Positions 24,339 through 33,441 are shown, counted from the stretch's first letter. The stretch: DNA of 36,669 bases from Bacteroidota bacterium (GCA_039111535.1 JBCCIM010000040.1:1-36669); one strand, 5' to 3'. Numbers and translations: made by a program. The notes: a model not told the origin generated them from the sequence alone.

Positions 24339-25268
24339 ATGACGCGACGCGATATTCTCGCCCGGCACAGGCAAAGCCTGCAGGGCACCTTGCGGGCCTG
24401 CTACCTGCCTTCCCCGGCACTGGGAATAAACAAATCTTTCTATGTTTACGAGCCCCCCGGCTTCAACAAAAAAATGCCGCTGCCGCTACTCTACCTTTTC
24501 AGGGGGCACGAGCGTGAATGGGTAAATATGGAAGAAGACAGTTCCCGACAGCACGCAACAGCCATCGAGGACATCGACAAAGCCATTGCATTACAAATGA
24601 TTCCGCCAGTTCTGGTGGTTATGCCTGGCCTAAACAGCAGCAACAACCATGTCCCTTCGCTGGGTGTCAACATGGTGGGCACCTGGAGTGCATCCATGCG
24701 TGGCCTTGGGTCTGGCAAGTTTTGGGAATACCTTACCAAAGAGTTTTTTCCGGCGGTCCACAAGCGTTACCCGGCTGCCGGTAGTAAACGGCTTGCAGCA
24801 GGTTTCTCACTTGGCGGTTTTACTGCAAGTCTGCTGGCAATTCGGTGCCCCGACTTGCTTACACATGTAGGCATCTACGATGGCCTGTTCATGTGGCCCA
24901 GGCACCAGGATCCGCGGGCAACACCACTGTCTCCCGGCAACGATGCAGTATGGACCAAAGGAGCTATTTTCAACCCTGCATTTGGCACCCCCCGCGACCA
25001 GGCAGCGCTTGCCCGCTGGAACCCCACTGATACCCTTTCCAACACAGATGCCGGCCTTTACCAGAATACAGACTGGTGGGTAAGCTGCGCGCCTTCAGAT
25101 GGACAGCACGGCAACCACGACCGGGCCAATTTTTACCATGAACTGCTGCAGGACAAAGGTATAACCCAACGGGCAGCAAACATAGTTTTTGACGAGCAGG
25201 CAACCCATAGCTGGCATTGGGCTGATAAATTCCTCTTGTACTTCCTTACAGATGCGCTAAATGGCTAG
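24339..25268 (+). CDS. PF00756-type esterase, last gene of the ATP-grasp cluster
   Basis: 309 residues with no signal peptide. The nucleophile is Ser157 in AAGFSLGGF and the catalytic His is one of HSWHWAD (His290 or His293). An acid could be Asp254 in APSDGQH. The 'LLYLFRGHEREW' segment carries the oxyanion strand. It resembles Fes and antigen-85-like esterases rather than the first esterase of the cluster, so the two are not recent duplicates. It starts 11 bases after the amidotransferase and converges with a minus-strand gene 9 bases later. Confidence 0.78.
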   Translation: MTRRDILARHRQSLQGTLRACYLPSPALGINKSFYVYEPPGFNKKMPLPLLYLFRGHEREWVNMEEDSSRQHATAIEDIDKAIALQMIPPVLVVMPGLNSSNNHVPSLGVNMVGTWSASMRGLGSGKFWEYLTKEFFPAVHKRYPAAGSKRLAAGFSLGGFTASLLAIRCPDLLTHVGIYDGLFMWPRHQDPRATPLSPGNDAVWTKGAIFNPAFGTPRDQAALARWNPTDTLSNTDAGLYQNTDWWVSCAPSDGQHGNHDRANFYHELLQDKGITQRAANIVFDEQATHSWHWADKFLLYFLTDALNG

Positions 25269-25277
25269 GTGTCGGCG

Positions 25278-25679
25278 CTAGAGGGTACGCCGGTTAAATT
25301 CATCGATCAGCTTCTCAACCTTGAGGCGGTGCTTGTGCGCAACGCTGAGCTTGATCTCATCATCAAAGTTACCAGGCATCGCCTTGAGCAGGTCGACTTT
25401 TTTGGGACGCACACAAACTTTGTCTTTGAACATTCCCTTTTTCACAACGATGTCTTCGATGGCCGCCGGCTCAATCTTGATTGTTTGCTCTTTTTCGCTG
25501 AACTCGCCGAAGAGCGACGTTGCAACGTCAAAAACCAGGAACTCCTCATCAAAATAAATATAGCCTGACACCTCATTAAAACCCACGTCAGGCAATTTAA
25601 ACGGAATGTTGTTCATGTAGTAAAACGTACCAGTTACGTACTGCAGATTACTTGTAAATTGATTGGATACGGAACCCAT
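25278..25679 (-). CDS. Hypothetical protein of 133 residues
   Basis: I do not recognise a family. The start is an ATG at 25679. There is no signal peptide or membrane helix. The sequence alternates short beta-strand-like stretches (YIYFDEEFLVFDVAT, TIKIEPAAIEDIVVKK, KVCVRPKKVDLLKAMPG) and ends in a helix 'RLKVEKLIDEFNRR'. That pattern resembles small PH/GRAM-like domains, but this is only a visual impression. It converges with the esterase gene and is divergent from the HEAT lipoprotein gene. Confidence 0.65.
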   Translation of the reverse strand: MGSVSNQFTSNLQYVTGTFYYMNNIPFKLPDVGFNEVSGYIYFDEEFLVFDVATSLFGEFSEKEQTIKIEPAAIEDIVVKKGMFKDKVCVRPKKVDLLKAMPGNFDDEIKLSVAHKHRLKVEKLIDEFNRRTL

Positions 25680-25748
25680 CTGTTAAAAAATAATCAGATG
25701 GCAAGCACAATGTCACTTCTCTCAAGACAATTTACGTTAGATTTTTTG

Positions 25749-25773
25749 GGAGGATGCATGTTTTCAATCCTCC
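25749..25773. other. Inverted repeat in the divergent intergenic region
   Basis: GGAGGAT (25749-25755) and ATCCTCC (25767-25773) form a perfect 7-bp inverted repeat. It sits between the hypothetical gene (starts 25679, minus) and the HEAT lipoprotein gene (starts 25834, plus). It may be an operator or a 5'-UTR hairpin of the plus gene. Nothing else supports a role. Confidence 0.3.
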
Positions 25774-25833
25774 TTCATCTTATACCGGTACGATGATCTG
25801 TTGGGCGAGGTTCACACAACAGCTCTGATATCC

Positions 25834-26763
25834 ATGCTTTATACCGTGTCTCCCATCCAGCGTATCTTCGCATCTACGATCCTTGCGGCTGTCATTATTT
25901 TCAGTCTGTCAGGCTGTAAAACAGCGTCGGTGCCGCCGGCTTCCTACTTATTGACGGGCAACGTCCACCAACAATGCCTCACCATCCTGCGTGAAGGCGT
26001 ACAGGGAGACGAATTCTGGCCCTCTATACACGCGGCAGAAGCATTGATTAGAGAAGACTACGCCTTCGAAGCGACACCACTCATCGAAGCGCGTATGGGA
26101 AGCGAACGAGATCGCCGGCGTATTGCAGGCTACGCACGCGCCCTTGCTCTGACTGACTACAACCAGGGCATTGTGGCCCTGCAAGACATCCTGCTGTCAG
26201 ACGACCTCGAGGCGCGTATTCTTGCTGCCGAGGCGATGTTTAGAACTGGACTTGTTGGCGATCCCGTGATCCTCGAACAGGCAACAGATCCTTCAAACAA
26301 TGGCCGCCTGCGTGTTTTTGCGGCCGCTGCGCTTACCGTTACAGATCGCGCAAATATGCGAGATCTTGTCCGGGAAGCATTGGGTAGCAATGATCCGGCC
26401 GCTCGCTATATTGCAGCAGACGTGATACCGATCATCGGCAGCCTCGAAGAAGATGTGCCCACCCTGATCGACAAAAAAGACCTCGTAAACAGCGACTTTG
26501 AGAACCTGTATTTTGTGCGGGCACTCGCCATGTTTGGCCTCGAATCCGCGCGAAAAGAGTTACTTAGCTTCCTGAAACACCCCGATCCAACCATCCGCTC
26601 ACGCGCAGCTTTTTCGATAGCAGAAGCATGGTATGTCGAATCAAGCAACCAGTTAATCCCGCTCCTCAAAGACCCCGCACTGGCCGTCCGTGTACGCGCA
26701 GCACAGGCCTTACTCACAATGGCAAACCCCAACTCGGCGTACAGACTCCTGCGCAGCAGGTAA
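25834..26763 (+). CDS. HEAT-repeat lipoprotein
   Basis: 309 residues from ATG 25834 (TTG 25801 only lengthens the signal). The lipobox is LSGC, with Cys28 lipidated. The mature protein is almost entirely paired helices of about 30 residues, the HEAT/PBS-lyase style, with recurring 'RxxAAxAL' elements such as RVFAAAALTV, ARYIAADVIP, RSRAAFSIAEAW and RVRAAQALLTM. Such proteins are usually scaffolds for protein-protein contacts. It should sit in the inner or outer membrane facing the periplasm. It is followed by two more envelope genes on the same strand with gaps of 90-180 bases. Confidence 0.85.
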   Translation: MLYTVSPIQRIFASTILAAVIIFSLSGCKTASVPPASYLLTGNVHQQCLTILREGVQGDEFWPSIHAAEALIREDYAFEATPLIEARMGSERDRRRIAGYARALALTDYNQGIVALQDILLSDDLEARILAAEAMFRTGLVGDPVILEQATDPSNNGRLRVFAAAALTVTDRANMRDLVREALGSNDPAARYIAADVIPIIGSLEEDVPTLIDKKDLVNSDFENLYFVRALAMFGLESARKELLSFLKHPDPTIRSRAAFSIAEAWYVESSNQLIPLLKDPALAVRVRAAQALLTMANPNSAYRLLRSR

Positions 26764-26942
26764 TCCAACAGTAGCGCTTCGCAAAAGGGTAAAAGTAACT
26801 TTCACGCGATCTCATCCGTAGCTCTTTCGACGTTGGTTTATTCCGCGGTATAGCCTCCAACAACAACAGCATTATTTGCGGAAGCATACCCGACAAAGGT
26901 CTGATGCGTCAAAGAGTCCCTACCCTCAACTACCCCAATGCC

Positions 26943-27668
26943 ATGCAGAAAGCTCATCTCCTTCTCATTGTCCCTTTGCTCGTATTCAGCAGCTGCATAA
27001 TCGGTGCAGAATCAAACAGAATAACGGGCAGTGGTCTACTTGAAACGCGTACGGTCGATGTTTCCAACTTTACAGGCGTTTCGATGAGCATCCCGGGCGA
27101 CCTTACTCTCATCCAGGGGTCGGAAGAATCGTTGCGTATTTCAGCGCAGGCTGACCTCTACCCGTTCATCAACATCTTTGTCCGTGATGGCCGGCTTCGG
27201 ATCGAAACCAACGACGACGTTTCCCTGGACCCGACACAACCCATCACGATAACGATTGGCGTACAAAACCTGGACTTACTTCAGTTCGCAGGAACGGGTA
27301 CCGTACGCATGGACACGCTGAACACCATAGATTTCAATCTTGATCTTACCGGCAGTGGCGAAATGCAATTTGCTGCATTTTCTGCAGAAACCCTCGACCT
27401 ATCTTTAACTGGCTCAGGCAACCTGGATTTTTCAGGTACGGTCATCGCACAGAACATTGCGATCACAGGATCAGGAGACCTGGAAGCTCGCAATCTGGAA
27501 AGTCAGGATGCAGACGTATCTATTAGTGGCAGCGGATCCGCCGTAATCAACGTAACAGAAGCGTTGACAGCCAACATATCGGGCAGTGGCAACATCAGGT
27601 ACCGCGGTACCCCAACAGTTGAGGCTGCAGTCACAGGCTCTGGAAGCGTTGAACCTCTCGGGGAGTGA
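26943..27668 (+). CDS. DUF2807 (GIN-domain) lipoprotein
   Basis: 241 residues from ATG 26943. An ATG 13 codons upstream is possible, but the shorter form places the signal correctly. Lipobox VFSSC gives Cys18. The mature part is the head-GIN domain (DUF2807): 'VDVSNFTGVSMSIPGDLTLIQG' followed by many T-G-S-G-x-x-x-F/L repeats that build a right-handed beta-solenoid. These proteins are common in Bacteroidota and have no settled function, though a polysaccharide or surface adhesion role has been suggested. Nothing in the neighbourhood narrows it. Confidence 0.88.
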   Translation: MQKAHLLLIVPLLVFSSCIIGAESNRITGSGLLETRTVDVSNFTGVSMSIPGDLTLIQGSEESLRISAQADLYPFINIFVRDGRLRIETNDDVSLDPTQPITITIGVQNLDLLQFAGTGTVRMDTLNTIDFNLDLTGSGEMQFAAFSAETLDLSLTGSGNLDFSGTVIAQNIAITGSGDLEARNLESQDADVSISGSGSAVINVTEALTANISGSGNIRYRGTPTVEAAVTGSGSVEPLGE

Positions 27669-27771
27669 GTTACCAGGTGGCACATCACAGACCGGAATAG
27701 GCTTTGAACTATGTAGCTGATATCCTCAAAGATATTCAAAAAACGTAGTTTAAGGCCCATAGGTGACTGTT

Positions 27772-28500
27772 ATGTTAATCAACAAGTCTTCAATTGTATA
27801 CAATCAACGCCGCCCCGCCCCATCCTTTGTAATTTTATTATTGGTGCTGGTTTACGCGCTACTTTCTTCAGGTTGCGCCGGCGTAAATCCACTACAGGAA
27901 TACGACTTTACAGACGCCACAATGGTTGTTGAAGCGCCGGTTGCGCCCAAACCTTCTATTGTTACAAACAGCGAATATGACATCCTGGATGTTTTCGAAG
28001 GCTCAGCTGAATCGATCTTCCGCGCAACCACGGCTGTAGTAAAAGAAACCCAGGCGCACAAAGCAAGGAAACGAATCAAGCATGCAGCAGAAGACCTTGA
28101 TGTATCCATGCTGATAGCTGAAGGCATCGCGGAACGAGCAGATCGGTATCTGGGGTTTGCACCTGCAACAAAAGGGGAGTACCCAGACCTGGTACTGCGC
28201 CTCGACATTGCAAAACATGGCCTGTACTCAGGGCCGGCTTTTGATGGGAGAACAGAATTCTTTCTTGACGCACACGTCAAACTCATCGACGACTACACAG
28301 GAGAAGCGCTATGGGACAAAGATGTAAGTATTGTAGAACCCATATCAGACCATTTCCTGTTCAGTAACATTCTCACATCGAAAGAATTGTCTGACATGAG
28401 CGAAGCGGAAATGCAAGACGCACTCTACAGAATCAGTGACTACACGGCTGACTACGTGGTGCGTGTGCTGCGCCGGGAAATTCACCGCGCGCAACGCTAG
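27772..28500 (+). CDS. Hypothetical lipoprotein of 242 residues
   Basis: The start is ATG 27772 (GTG 27763 is also in frame). The hydrophobic stretch FVILLLVLVYALL is followed by lipobox LSSGC (Cys35). The rest is a soluble alpha/beta domain with a conserved-looking block 'YPDLVLRLDIAKHGLYSGP' and 'VKLIDDYTGEALWDKDVS'. That pattern is seen in LptE-like or other small outer-membrane-assembly lipoproteins that modify an outer membrane partner, but I cannot name the family. It converges on the LysM gene with a hairpin between them. Confidence 0.7.
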   Translation: MLINKSSIVYNQRRPAPSFVILLLVLVYALLSSGCAGVNPLQEYDFTDATMVVEAPVAPKPSIVTNSEYDILDVFEGSAESIFRATTAVVKETQAHKARKRIKHAAEDLDVSMLIAEGIAERADRYLGFAPATKGEYPDLVLRLDIAKHGLYSGPAFDGRTEFFLDAHVKLIDDYTGEALWDKDVSIVEPISDHFLFSNILTSKELSDMSEAEMQDALYRISDYTADYVVRVLRREIHRAQR

Positions 28501-28510
28501 ATGCGAGTTG

Positions 28511-28539
28511 GTACGGGGATATTCGTGATATCCCCGTAC
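28511..28539. terminator. Hairpin between convergent genes
   Basis: Twelve perfect pairs (28511-28522 with 28528-28539) and a five-base loop. It lies 10 bases past the plus-strand stop and 15 bases past the minus-strand stop. No clear T-run follows on either strand, so it is a likely but unusual bidirectional terminator, or an end-protecting stem. Confidence 0.6.
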
Positions 28540-28553
28540 GTCCTCACAAAATT

Positions 28554-28976
28554 CTACAGCTCAGGAATCAGGATAATCTGACCCGGGTAGATGAGATCAG
28601 GATCTTTGATTACTTCTCTGTTTGCTGCAAACAGTGCTTCCCACTTGTCGAAACTGCCATAAACTTCTTTGGCAATTTTAGAAAGCGAGTCACCGCTCTG
28701 GATGGTGTAGTGGCGGAGCTCAGGCTCAGCAACAGTCAACATATCATTTACAGCTTCCACGCCTTTAACGTTACCAGCCATAAGTACAGCTTTCTGCTTG
28801 GTAGCAAGAGAATCAGCTTCACCGGAGATGGTTACGGTTTCGTCTGCATAGGCAATGTTCAATCCATTGATTTTATCGCCAAACGCCATGGAAATGTGAT
28901 TCTGGATCTGCTCCTGTTCTTTACCTTCGTCAACGTCCATGCCGAAGGCCTTTTTAAACATGTCAAAAAGTCCCAT
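28554..28976 (-). CDS. kbp: BON-LysM protein (Kbp/YgaU-like)
   Basis: 140 residues from ATG 28976; the longer frame from 29051 adds 25 residues unlike the family. It begins MGLFDMFKKAFG. A BON domain is at about 20-85 ('INGLNIAYADETVTISGEA') and a LysM domain at 89-138 (YTIQSGDSLSKIAKEVYG and ending LIYPGQIILIPEL). This is the layout and length of Kbp/YgaU, a cytoplasmic potassium-binding protein in E. coli. It has no signal peptide, so it should be cytoplasmic despite the LysM. It is divergent from the DUF4332 gene across about 345 bases. Confidence 0.88.
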   Translation of the reverse strand: MGLFDMFKKAFGMDVDEGKEQEQIQNHISMAFGDKINGLNIAYADETVTISGEADSLATKQKAVLMAGNVKGVEAVNDMLTVAEPELRHYTIQSGDSLSKIAKEVYGSFDKWEALFAANREVIKDPDLIYPGQIILIPEL

Positions 28977-29202
28977 AATTAAATCGAATACCTCAAGATG
29001 CTTGTTTAGTGTAAGGCTGAAAAATACCGAGTCTGAACCAACAGGCATCACCCCTTCCAGCCCTTACGTATTGCTAGCGAGAAGATAGTGCCAAAGCCAG
29101 AAAGGGAAAAATGTTTCTGCAATATATATGCAATAAGCCACTTAAACAGGTTAAAAACATCTATTTGTATTATTTTGCAACACGCAAATAAATTCACTTA
29201 TG

Positions 29203-29208
29203 TATAAT
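29203..29208 (+). promoter_or_regulatory. -10 box candidate of the DUF4332 gene
   Basis: A perfect TATAAT lies at 29203-29208 within an AT-rich stretch. The ATG at 29200 overlaps it, so translation from there is impossible from this promoter. That supports ATG 29323 as the start. I see no -35 at a normal distance. The rest of 28977-29322 holds no gene. Confidence 0.4.
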
Positions 29209-29322
29209 AATGATACAAATCGCTCTACAAACCCGGGTTTATTGACGATTAAAACACATGGCATACGATTTGGGATTGGCACATCTGTAATAATCCCACA
29301 CATTGAAACCCAGCATTGTAAA

Positions 29323-29727
29323 ATGGCAAAGATCACCACGATAGAAGGCATTGGCGACACGTATGCAGAAAAATTCAGAACAGCAGGCGTAGGGTCTGTT
29401 GAGATGCTACTCAAAAAGGGCAGCTCAAAAAAAGGCCGGCTCACGCTAGCTGAACAAACAGGACTCGATGCCTCCCGCGTTCTTAAATTTGTAAACCACG
29501 CAGACCTGATTCGCATCAAAGGTATCGGCGGAGAATATGCCGAGCTACTGGAAGCCGCTGGCGTTGACACCGTAAAAGAACTCGCCCAACGGAATGCAAT
29601 CAACCTGCACGAAAAAATGAAATCTGTAAACGGCGAAAAGAAGCTGGTTCGCCAGGTTGCCGCCCGTTCGCAAGTTGAAGAGTGGATCCGACAGGCCAAA
29701 CGTCTGCCACGCGCTGTGCAGTACTAA
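29323..29727 (+). CDS. DUF4332 helix-hairpin-helix protein
   Basis: 134 residues from ATG 29323. Two helix-hairpin-helix elements are visible: 'TTIEGIGDTYAEKFRTAGV' and 'IKGIGGEYAELLEAAGVDT', the layout of DUF4332. Such domains bind DNA without sequence preference. The C-terminal half is helical with Arg and Lys on one face ('RSQVEEWIRQAKRLPR'). No enzymatic motif. The 271-base stretch after it, up to the beta-CASP gene, shows nothing I can name. Confidence 0.85.
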   Translation: MAKITTIEGIGDTYAEKFRTAGVGSVEMLLKKGSSKKGRLTLAEQTGLDASRVLKFVNHADLIRIKGIGGEYAELLEAAGVDTVKELAQRNAINLHEKMKSVNGEKKLVRQVAARSQVEEWIRQAKRLPRAVQY

Positions 29728-29998
29728 GCTGTAAAGTACCAAAAGCACAGCATCACGACAGTTACGCAACCACCAAGCGCAACCCATAAGGTTATCCTTC
29801 CACGCTTAGCGCGCCCAAGGTCTGCAGTCACAACAGACCATGGGTGCACTAGCTGCTTTTATACCCTTCTGGCCCTGGACAGATAGATAAAGCAAAGAAA
29901 CACTCAATACCCCTTCTCTGTAGGAAAGACCTTAATTTGAAAAGTTTACTAGCTTTTCAGCTCGCTCAATCAATCATGCTTTAACTGGTCGGAGTGAA

Positions 29999-31396
29999 AT
30001 GGAGTTTGTTGCGCTGGGGGACACAGAGGAAATAGGTGCCAGCTGTCTCTTCCTTAAAATCAATGAGACCGGTATCGTACTCGATGCCGGCGCCGATCCA
30101 GAGGAAGAGGGAGAAGCCAGTCTGCCTGACTTTGACATCCTAAAGAAGAAGACCGGCTACTACGTCGACCATGCGGTCATAACGCATGCACATCACGACC
30201 ACATGGGCTCTCTGCCCATTCTGATTCGCGAGTTTCCGCACGTAGTCGTCCACATGACCCCGGTCACCCGTCAGTTTGTTGAATTCTTGCTACCAGCCTC
30301 TGCGCGGTTGCAGCGAAGAAAACTACGCGAAGGCTCCAGCTTTGCTGAACCCCTTTTCAACGAAGAAGAGGTAGAAATGCAAAGCCACTTGTACCTGACA
30401 CACGAGTTGCAAGATACTTTCCCGATTTCCGGCATGCACGACAATGCGGAGATTCGTGGCAAGCTATACAATGCGGGGCATGTACTCGGGGCAGCCGGCA
30501 TTGAAATTACGTTTGAAGAAAACGGCAAACAGCGCCGGCTCTTCTACACCAGCGACACCAGCATTCGCCCGCAACACATTATCCCTGGCGGCGACTACCC
30601 CGAAGGCCCGATTGACATCCTCCTTTTAGAATCCACGCTGGGTGCAGACCCTGACGCTGAGTTGACCACGCGTAAACTCGAAGAAGAACGCTTGCTCAAA
30701 AGTGTCCAGCGCGTGCTTGATCGAGGCGGCACCATCCTTTTCCCTGTTTTTGCCCTTGGCCGCGCCCAGGAAATCCTGGCCGTCATTGATCGGTTCAAAA
30801 GCAAAAACCAGATTGACCCCGACATCCCTGTCTACACTGCTGGCGGCATGCGTGCAGTAGCTGATTTGTACGACAAGTCGCGGCACACCACCCCACGTAT
30901 CAACCCTGAATTCCAGGTATTTGGCGTTCCCCAAAAAAGGCTCCCCCGGAGCAACAAGGCAACAAGAGAAGCCCTCAGCCGGCCAAGTATCCACGTGGTG
31001 AGTAGCGGAATGATGTTCGAGCGCACCATTTCAAACCGGCTCGCACAAGAGCTGGTTGAAGATGAAAAAAATGGCATTTTCCTGGTTGGCTATGCCAAAG
31101 ACGACTCGCCGGCCCGGCTCGCACTCGAAGCAGCACAAGAAGGCAAAGGCAACGAAGTGGTACTGGATCGCATGGTAGGTCCGCAACCCATCAATTGCGA
31201 CGTTGAGCGCTTCCGCTTTAGTGGCCACAGCCACAGACGCGAATTGCTACAAATCGTTGAAAAACTTAAGCCGGCTAAAATTGTGCTCGTCCACGGCGAA
31301 ACGGAAGCCAGAAACTGGATGGCAGATAATATCCGGTACTACTACCCGGAAGCTGAGATTATCCTGCCGCAACACGGCGAATCTATCAACCTGTAG
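29999..31396 (+). CDS. Beta-CASP metallo-beta-lactamase-fold ribonuclease-like hydrolase
   Basis: 465 residues, ATG preceded by CGGAGTGAA, one of the few good Shine-Dalgarno sites in the window. Metal ligands come from the THAHHDHMG motif (62-70), a GHVLGAAG segment and SDTS. The beta-CASP domain follows with motif A LLESTLG, FPVFALGRAQEIL and SSGMM. The C-terminal RMMBL motif FSGHSHRRELLQ and LVHGE ends the protein. This is the CPSF/RNase J architecture, so an RNA processing or decay role is likely. It overlaps the convergent alcohol dehydrogenase by 11 bases. Confidence 0.9.
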   Translation: MEFVALGDTEEIGASCLFLKINETGIVLDAGADPEEEGEASLPDFDILKKKTGYYVDHAVITHAHHDHMGSLPILIREFPHVVVHMTPVTRQFVEFLLPASARLQRRKLREGSSFAEPLFNEEEVEMQSHLYLTHELQDTFPISGMHDNAEIRGKLYNAGHVLGAAGIEITFEENGKQRRLFYTSDTSIRPQHIIPGGDYPEGPIDILLLESTLGADPDAELTTRKLEEERLLKSVQRVLDRGGTILFPVFALGRAQEILAVIDRFKSKNQIDPDIPVYTAGGMRAVADLYDKSRHTTPRINPEFQVFGVPQKRLPRSNKATREALSRPSIHVVSSGMMFERTISNRLAQELVEDEKNGIFLVGYAKDDSPARLALEAAQEGKGNEVVLDRMVGPQPINCDVERFRFSGHSHRRELLQIVEKLKPAKIVLVHGETEARNWMADNIRYYYPEAEIILPQHGESINL

Positions 31397-32534
31397 CGCC
31401 TATTGTTGTTAAGATGTGTAGGTAGTCAGCTTCCGCCATCGGCTGCGGATTCGACGCATTCGAGTTATTCGCCACCGCTCCTGCGGCAATCTGTGGATAC
31501 ATCTCTTCTGGAATATCCAACGATGCAAAAGCCGGAACATGTAAGGCCACCGCAAGGGCATTAACTGCATCTAAAAACGCTTCCGCCCCCTCCTCGACAC
31601 CCAAGACACGCATTCCCGGGTTCACCAGCGCATAAAGCGCTGAAAGCCGCGGCGCCACAACAGGCGCATGATAGCGCATAACCGGTGCCAATAACATTGC
31701 ATTAGCCAGCCCGTGGGGCACATCCCAGATACCACCCAGCGTCTCAGATAAGCAGTGCACACCCCCGACATCTGCGTTACCAAAAGCCATGCCGGCCAGG
31801 GTAGAAGCCCGCATGACGGCAAAACGCGCCGCTTCGTCGTGCATATCCTCGTACAACCGGCGCAAATGGGTAAAGAGCAGCACAACCGCCTTCTCAGCAA
31901 GCGCATCAGACACAGGATTATGCAATGCCACCGTATACGCCTCGACGGCATGCGTAAGCGCATCCATTCCTGTATAAGCCACCAGGTGCGCCGGCAGGGT
32001 TTGCAGGAGGTCTGGATCAACCAGTGCCACATCCGGAAACATGGCGTCCCCCTTCACACTCAGCTTCCGCTGCTGGCCGGCGTGTGAGATCACAGAAACC
32101 CACGTAACTTCCGATCCCGTGCCACAGGTAGTGGGAATCGCAACAAAGGGTACCGTACCTTCTGTAAATTGATTTTTCCCTTCGTAATCCAAACAAGAAC
32201 CCGGATTCCTGAGCAACATCGAAACTGCTTTGGCAGCATCCAAAACACTGCCGCCTCCGAGGCCAATCACAAACTCAATCCCTTCATCACGCCCATGTGC
32301 AGCCATCTTGTCAATGGTCTGGTATCGCGGGTTTGGCTCAACGGCGTCTTGCACATCAACCACAAGGCCAGCAGCATGGAGCAGCTTCACGGCCTGATCC
32401 GGCCAAGGCGTTGCACGCAATCCTTCATCAAGCACCAGCATGACGCGCTGGCAACCATGGGCCAAAACAGCGTCTGCTACCGAATGAATACAACCGGGTG
32501 CAACCGTAACGTGGGTGGGTAATCGAAAAGCCAA
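31386..32534 (-). CDS. Iron-containing alcohol dehydrogenase
   Basis: 382 residues from TTG 32534; no ATG is in frame upstream close by. The nucleotide motif GGGS lies at 93-96 and 'TTCGTGSEVT' at 135-144. The metal ligands are Asp191, His195, His260 and His274, with the same spacing as FucO. The extra active-site His found four residues after the third ligand in FucO is Glu264 here. It oxidises or reduces an alcohol/aldehyde with NAD(P). It overlaps the beta-CASP gene by 11 bases at the 3' ends, so the two are unlikely to be co-regulated. Substrate unknown. Confidence 0.88.
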   Translation of the reverse strand: MAFRLPTHVTVAPGCIHSVADAVLAHGCQRVMLVLDEGLRATPWPDQAVKLLHAAGLVVDVQDAVEPNPRYQTIDKMAAHGRDEGIEFVIGLGGGSVLDAAKAVSMLLRNPGSCLDYEGKNQFTEGTVPFVAIPTTCGTGSEVTWVSVISHAGQQRKLSVKGDAMFPDVALVDPDLLQTLPAHLVAYTGMDALTHAVEAYTVALHNPVSDALAEKAVVLLFTHLRRLYEDMHDEAARFAVMRASTLAGMAFGNADVGGVHCLSETLGGIWDVPHGLANAMLLAPVMRYHAPVVAPRLSALYALVNPGMRVLGVEEGAEAFLDAVNALAVALHVPAFASLDIPEEMYPQIAAGAVANNSNASNPQPMAEADYLHILTTIGATG

Positions 32535-32593
32535 AACGGGGTATGTTGAAATGAGACACCTGCGAAAAACGCAAGTAAGGTAACCCCTGAATC

Positions 32594-33262
32594 TTAAAAC
32601 TGAAACCCTACATCCATGCTAAAATCAAGGACGTTGAGCGAACCATAGTTATACCCGTAGTGGTGATTCGAACAGGAAACGTACCTATACCGGCCCTGGC
32701 TCATGATAAAAATGTTTTTGCTGACGTTCACAATTAATCCAAGAGACACTTCAGCGCCAAAATTCAACCCGCGCTTTTCAGCAAAAAGGGGCAAATCAGG
32801 ATTGGGACCCTGCTGAACTGCATAACTATAGGGTGCTCCGGTAATTGGATCGACTTTTTCAGTTTGCCTGTAGAAATGGGCAGACAACCCGACGCCGGCT
32901 ACAGGAAAAACGAGCGCACTAGGACTCGGGAGTGCGTACGTATAGCTGGCAGTGAGCGGTAAAGATCTGAATTTCCAGTCAGCCTTGATTTGGTGAACAC
33001 GCTCCAGCGCCTTTGGCATAGAAGCTGAGCGAAAGTACTCTGCACGCAGGTTAAACGCGTGTGGACCACGCAACGGAAAGCTAACAGTAACTGCTTTGGA
33101 AGAAGTGCTCAGGCTAATGCGGTAAGGCTCATTATGCGTTGGTGCCGGCGCCGTATCCAGGATATAAACAGCCCGCTTCTGCGCACACATCTGCTTTGCA
33201 AAAAACAAGCAGATTGTCATCAAAAGACAACAGCAAACGCAATGTGACGAACGTGGCGACAT
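32594..33262 (-). CDS. Candidate outer-membrane beta-barrel protein
   Basis: 222 residues. The N-terminus is a signal peptide (CLLMTICLFFAKQMCAQ, cysteine-rich). The mature part alternates short amphipathic strands (YRISLSTSSKAVTVSFPL, AFNLRAEYFR, LPLTASYTYALP, NFGAEVSLGLIVNV) and ends in VGFQF, the aromatic terminus of outer-membrane barrels. About 8 strands would fit, a porin-family or OmpW-like size. No homology is recognised. It is the only gene between the dehydrogenase and the protease, both also on the minus strand. Confidence 0.65.
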   Translation of the reverse strand: MSPRSSHCVCCCLLMTICLFFAKQMCAQKRAVYILDTAPAPTHNEPYRISLSTSSKAVTVSFPLRGPHAFNLRAEYFRSASMPKALERVHQIKADWKFRSLPLTASYTYALPSPSALVFPVAGVGLSAHFYRQTEKVDPITGAPYSYAVQQGPNPDLPLFAEKRGLNFGAEVSLGLIVNVSKNIFIMSQGRYRYVSCSNHHYGYNYGSLNVLDFSMDVGFQF

Positions 33263-33441
33263 GGGTAAACCGACAATAATTTATACTGTACACAGATATC
33301 CGACGGGAGTGGGGGGTCAGACCAAGCACAGCTAACAAACGTAGTATCGGTATTACACTCGGTGCCTTAAGTCGAATACGAAAAATTTGCGGGCCCTTTA
33401 CACAAATGCGGGTCAACAGGGGCCGCGAAATGGGGAAGCAC

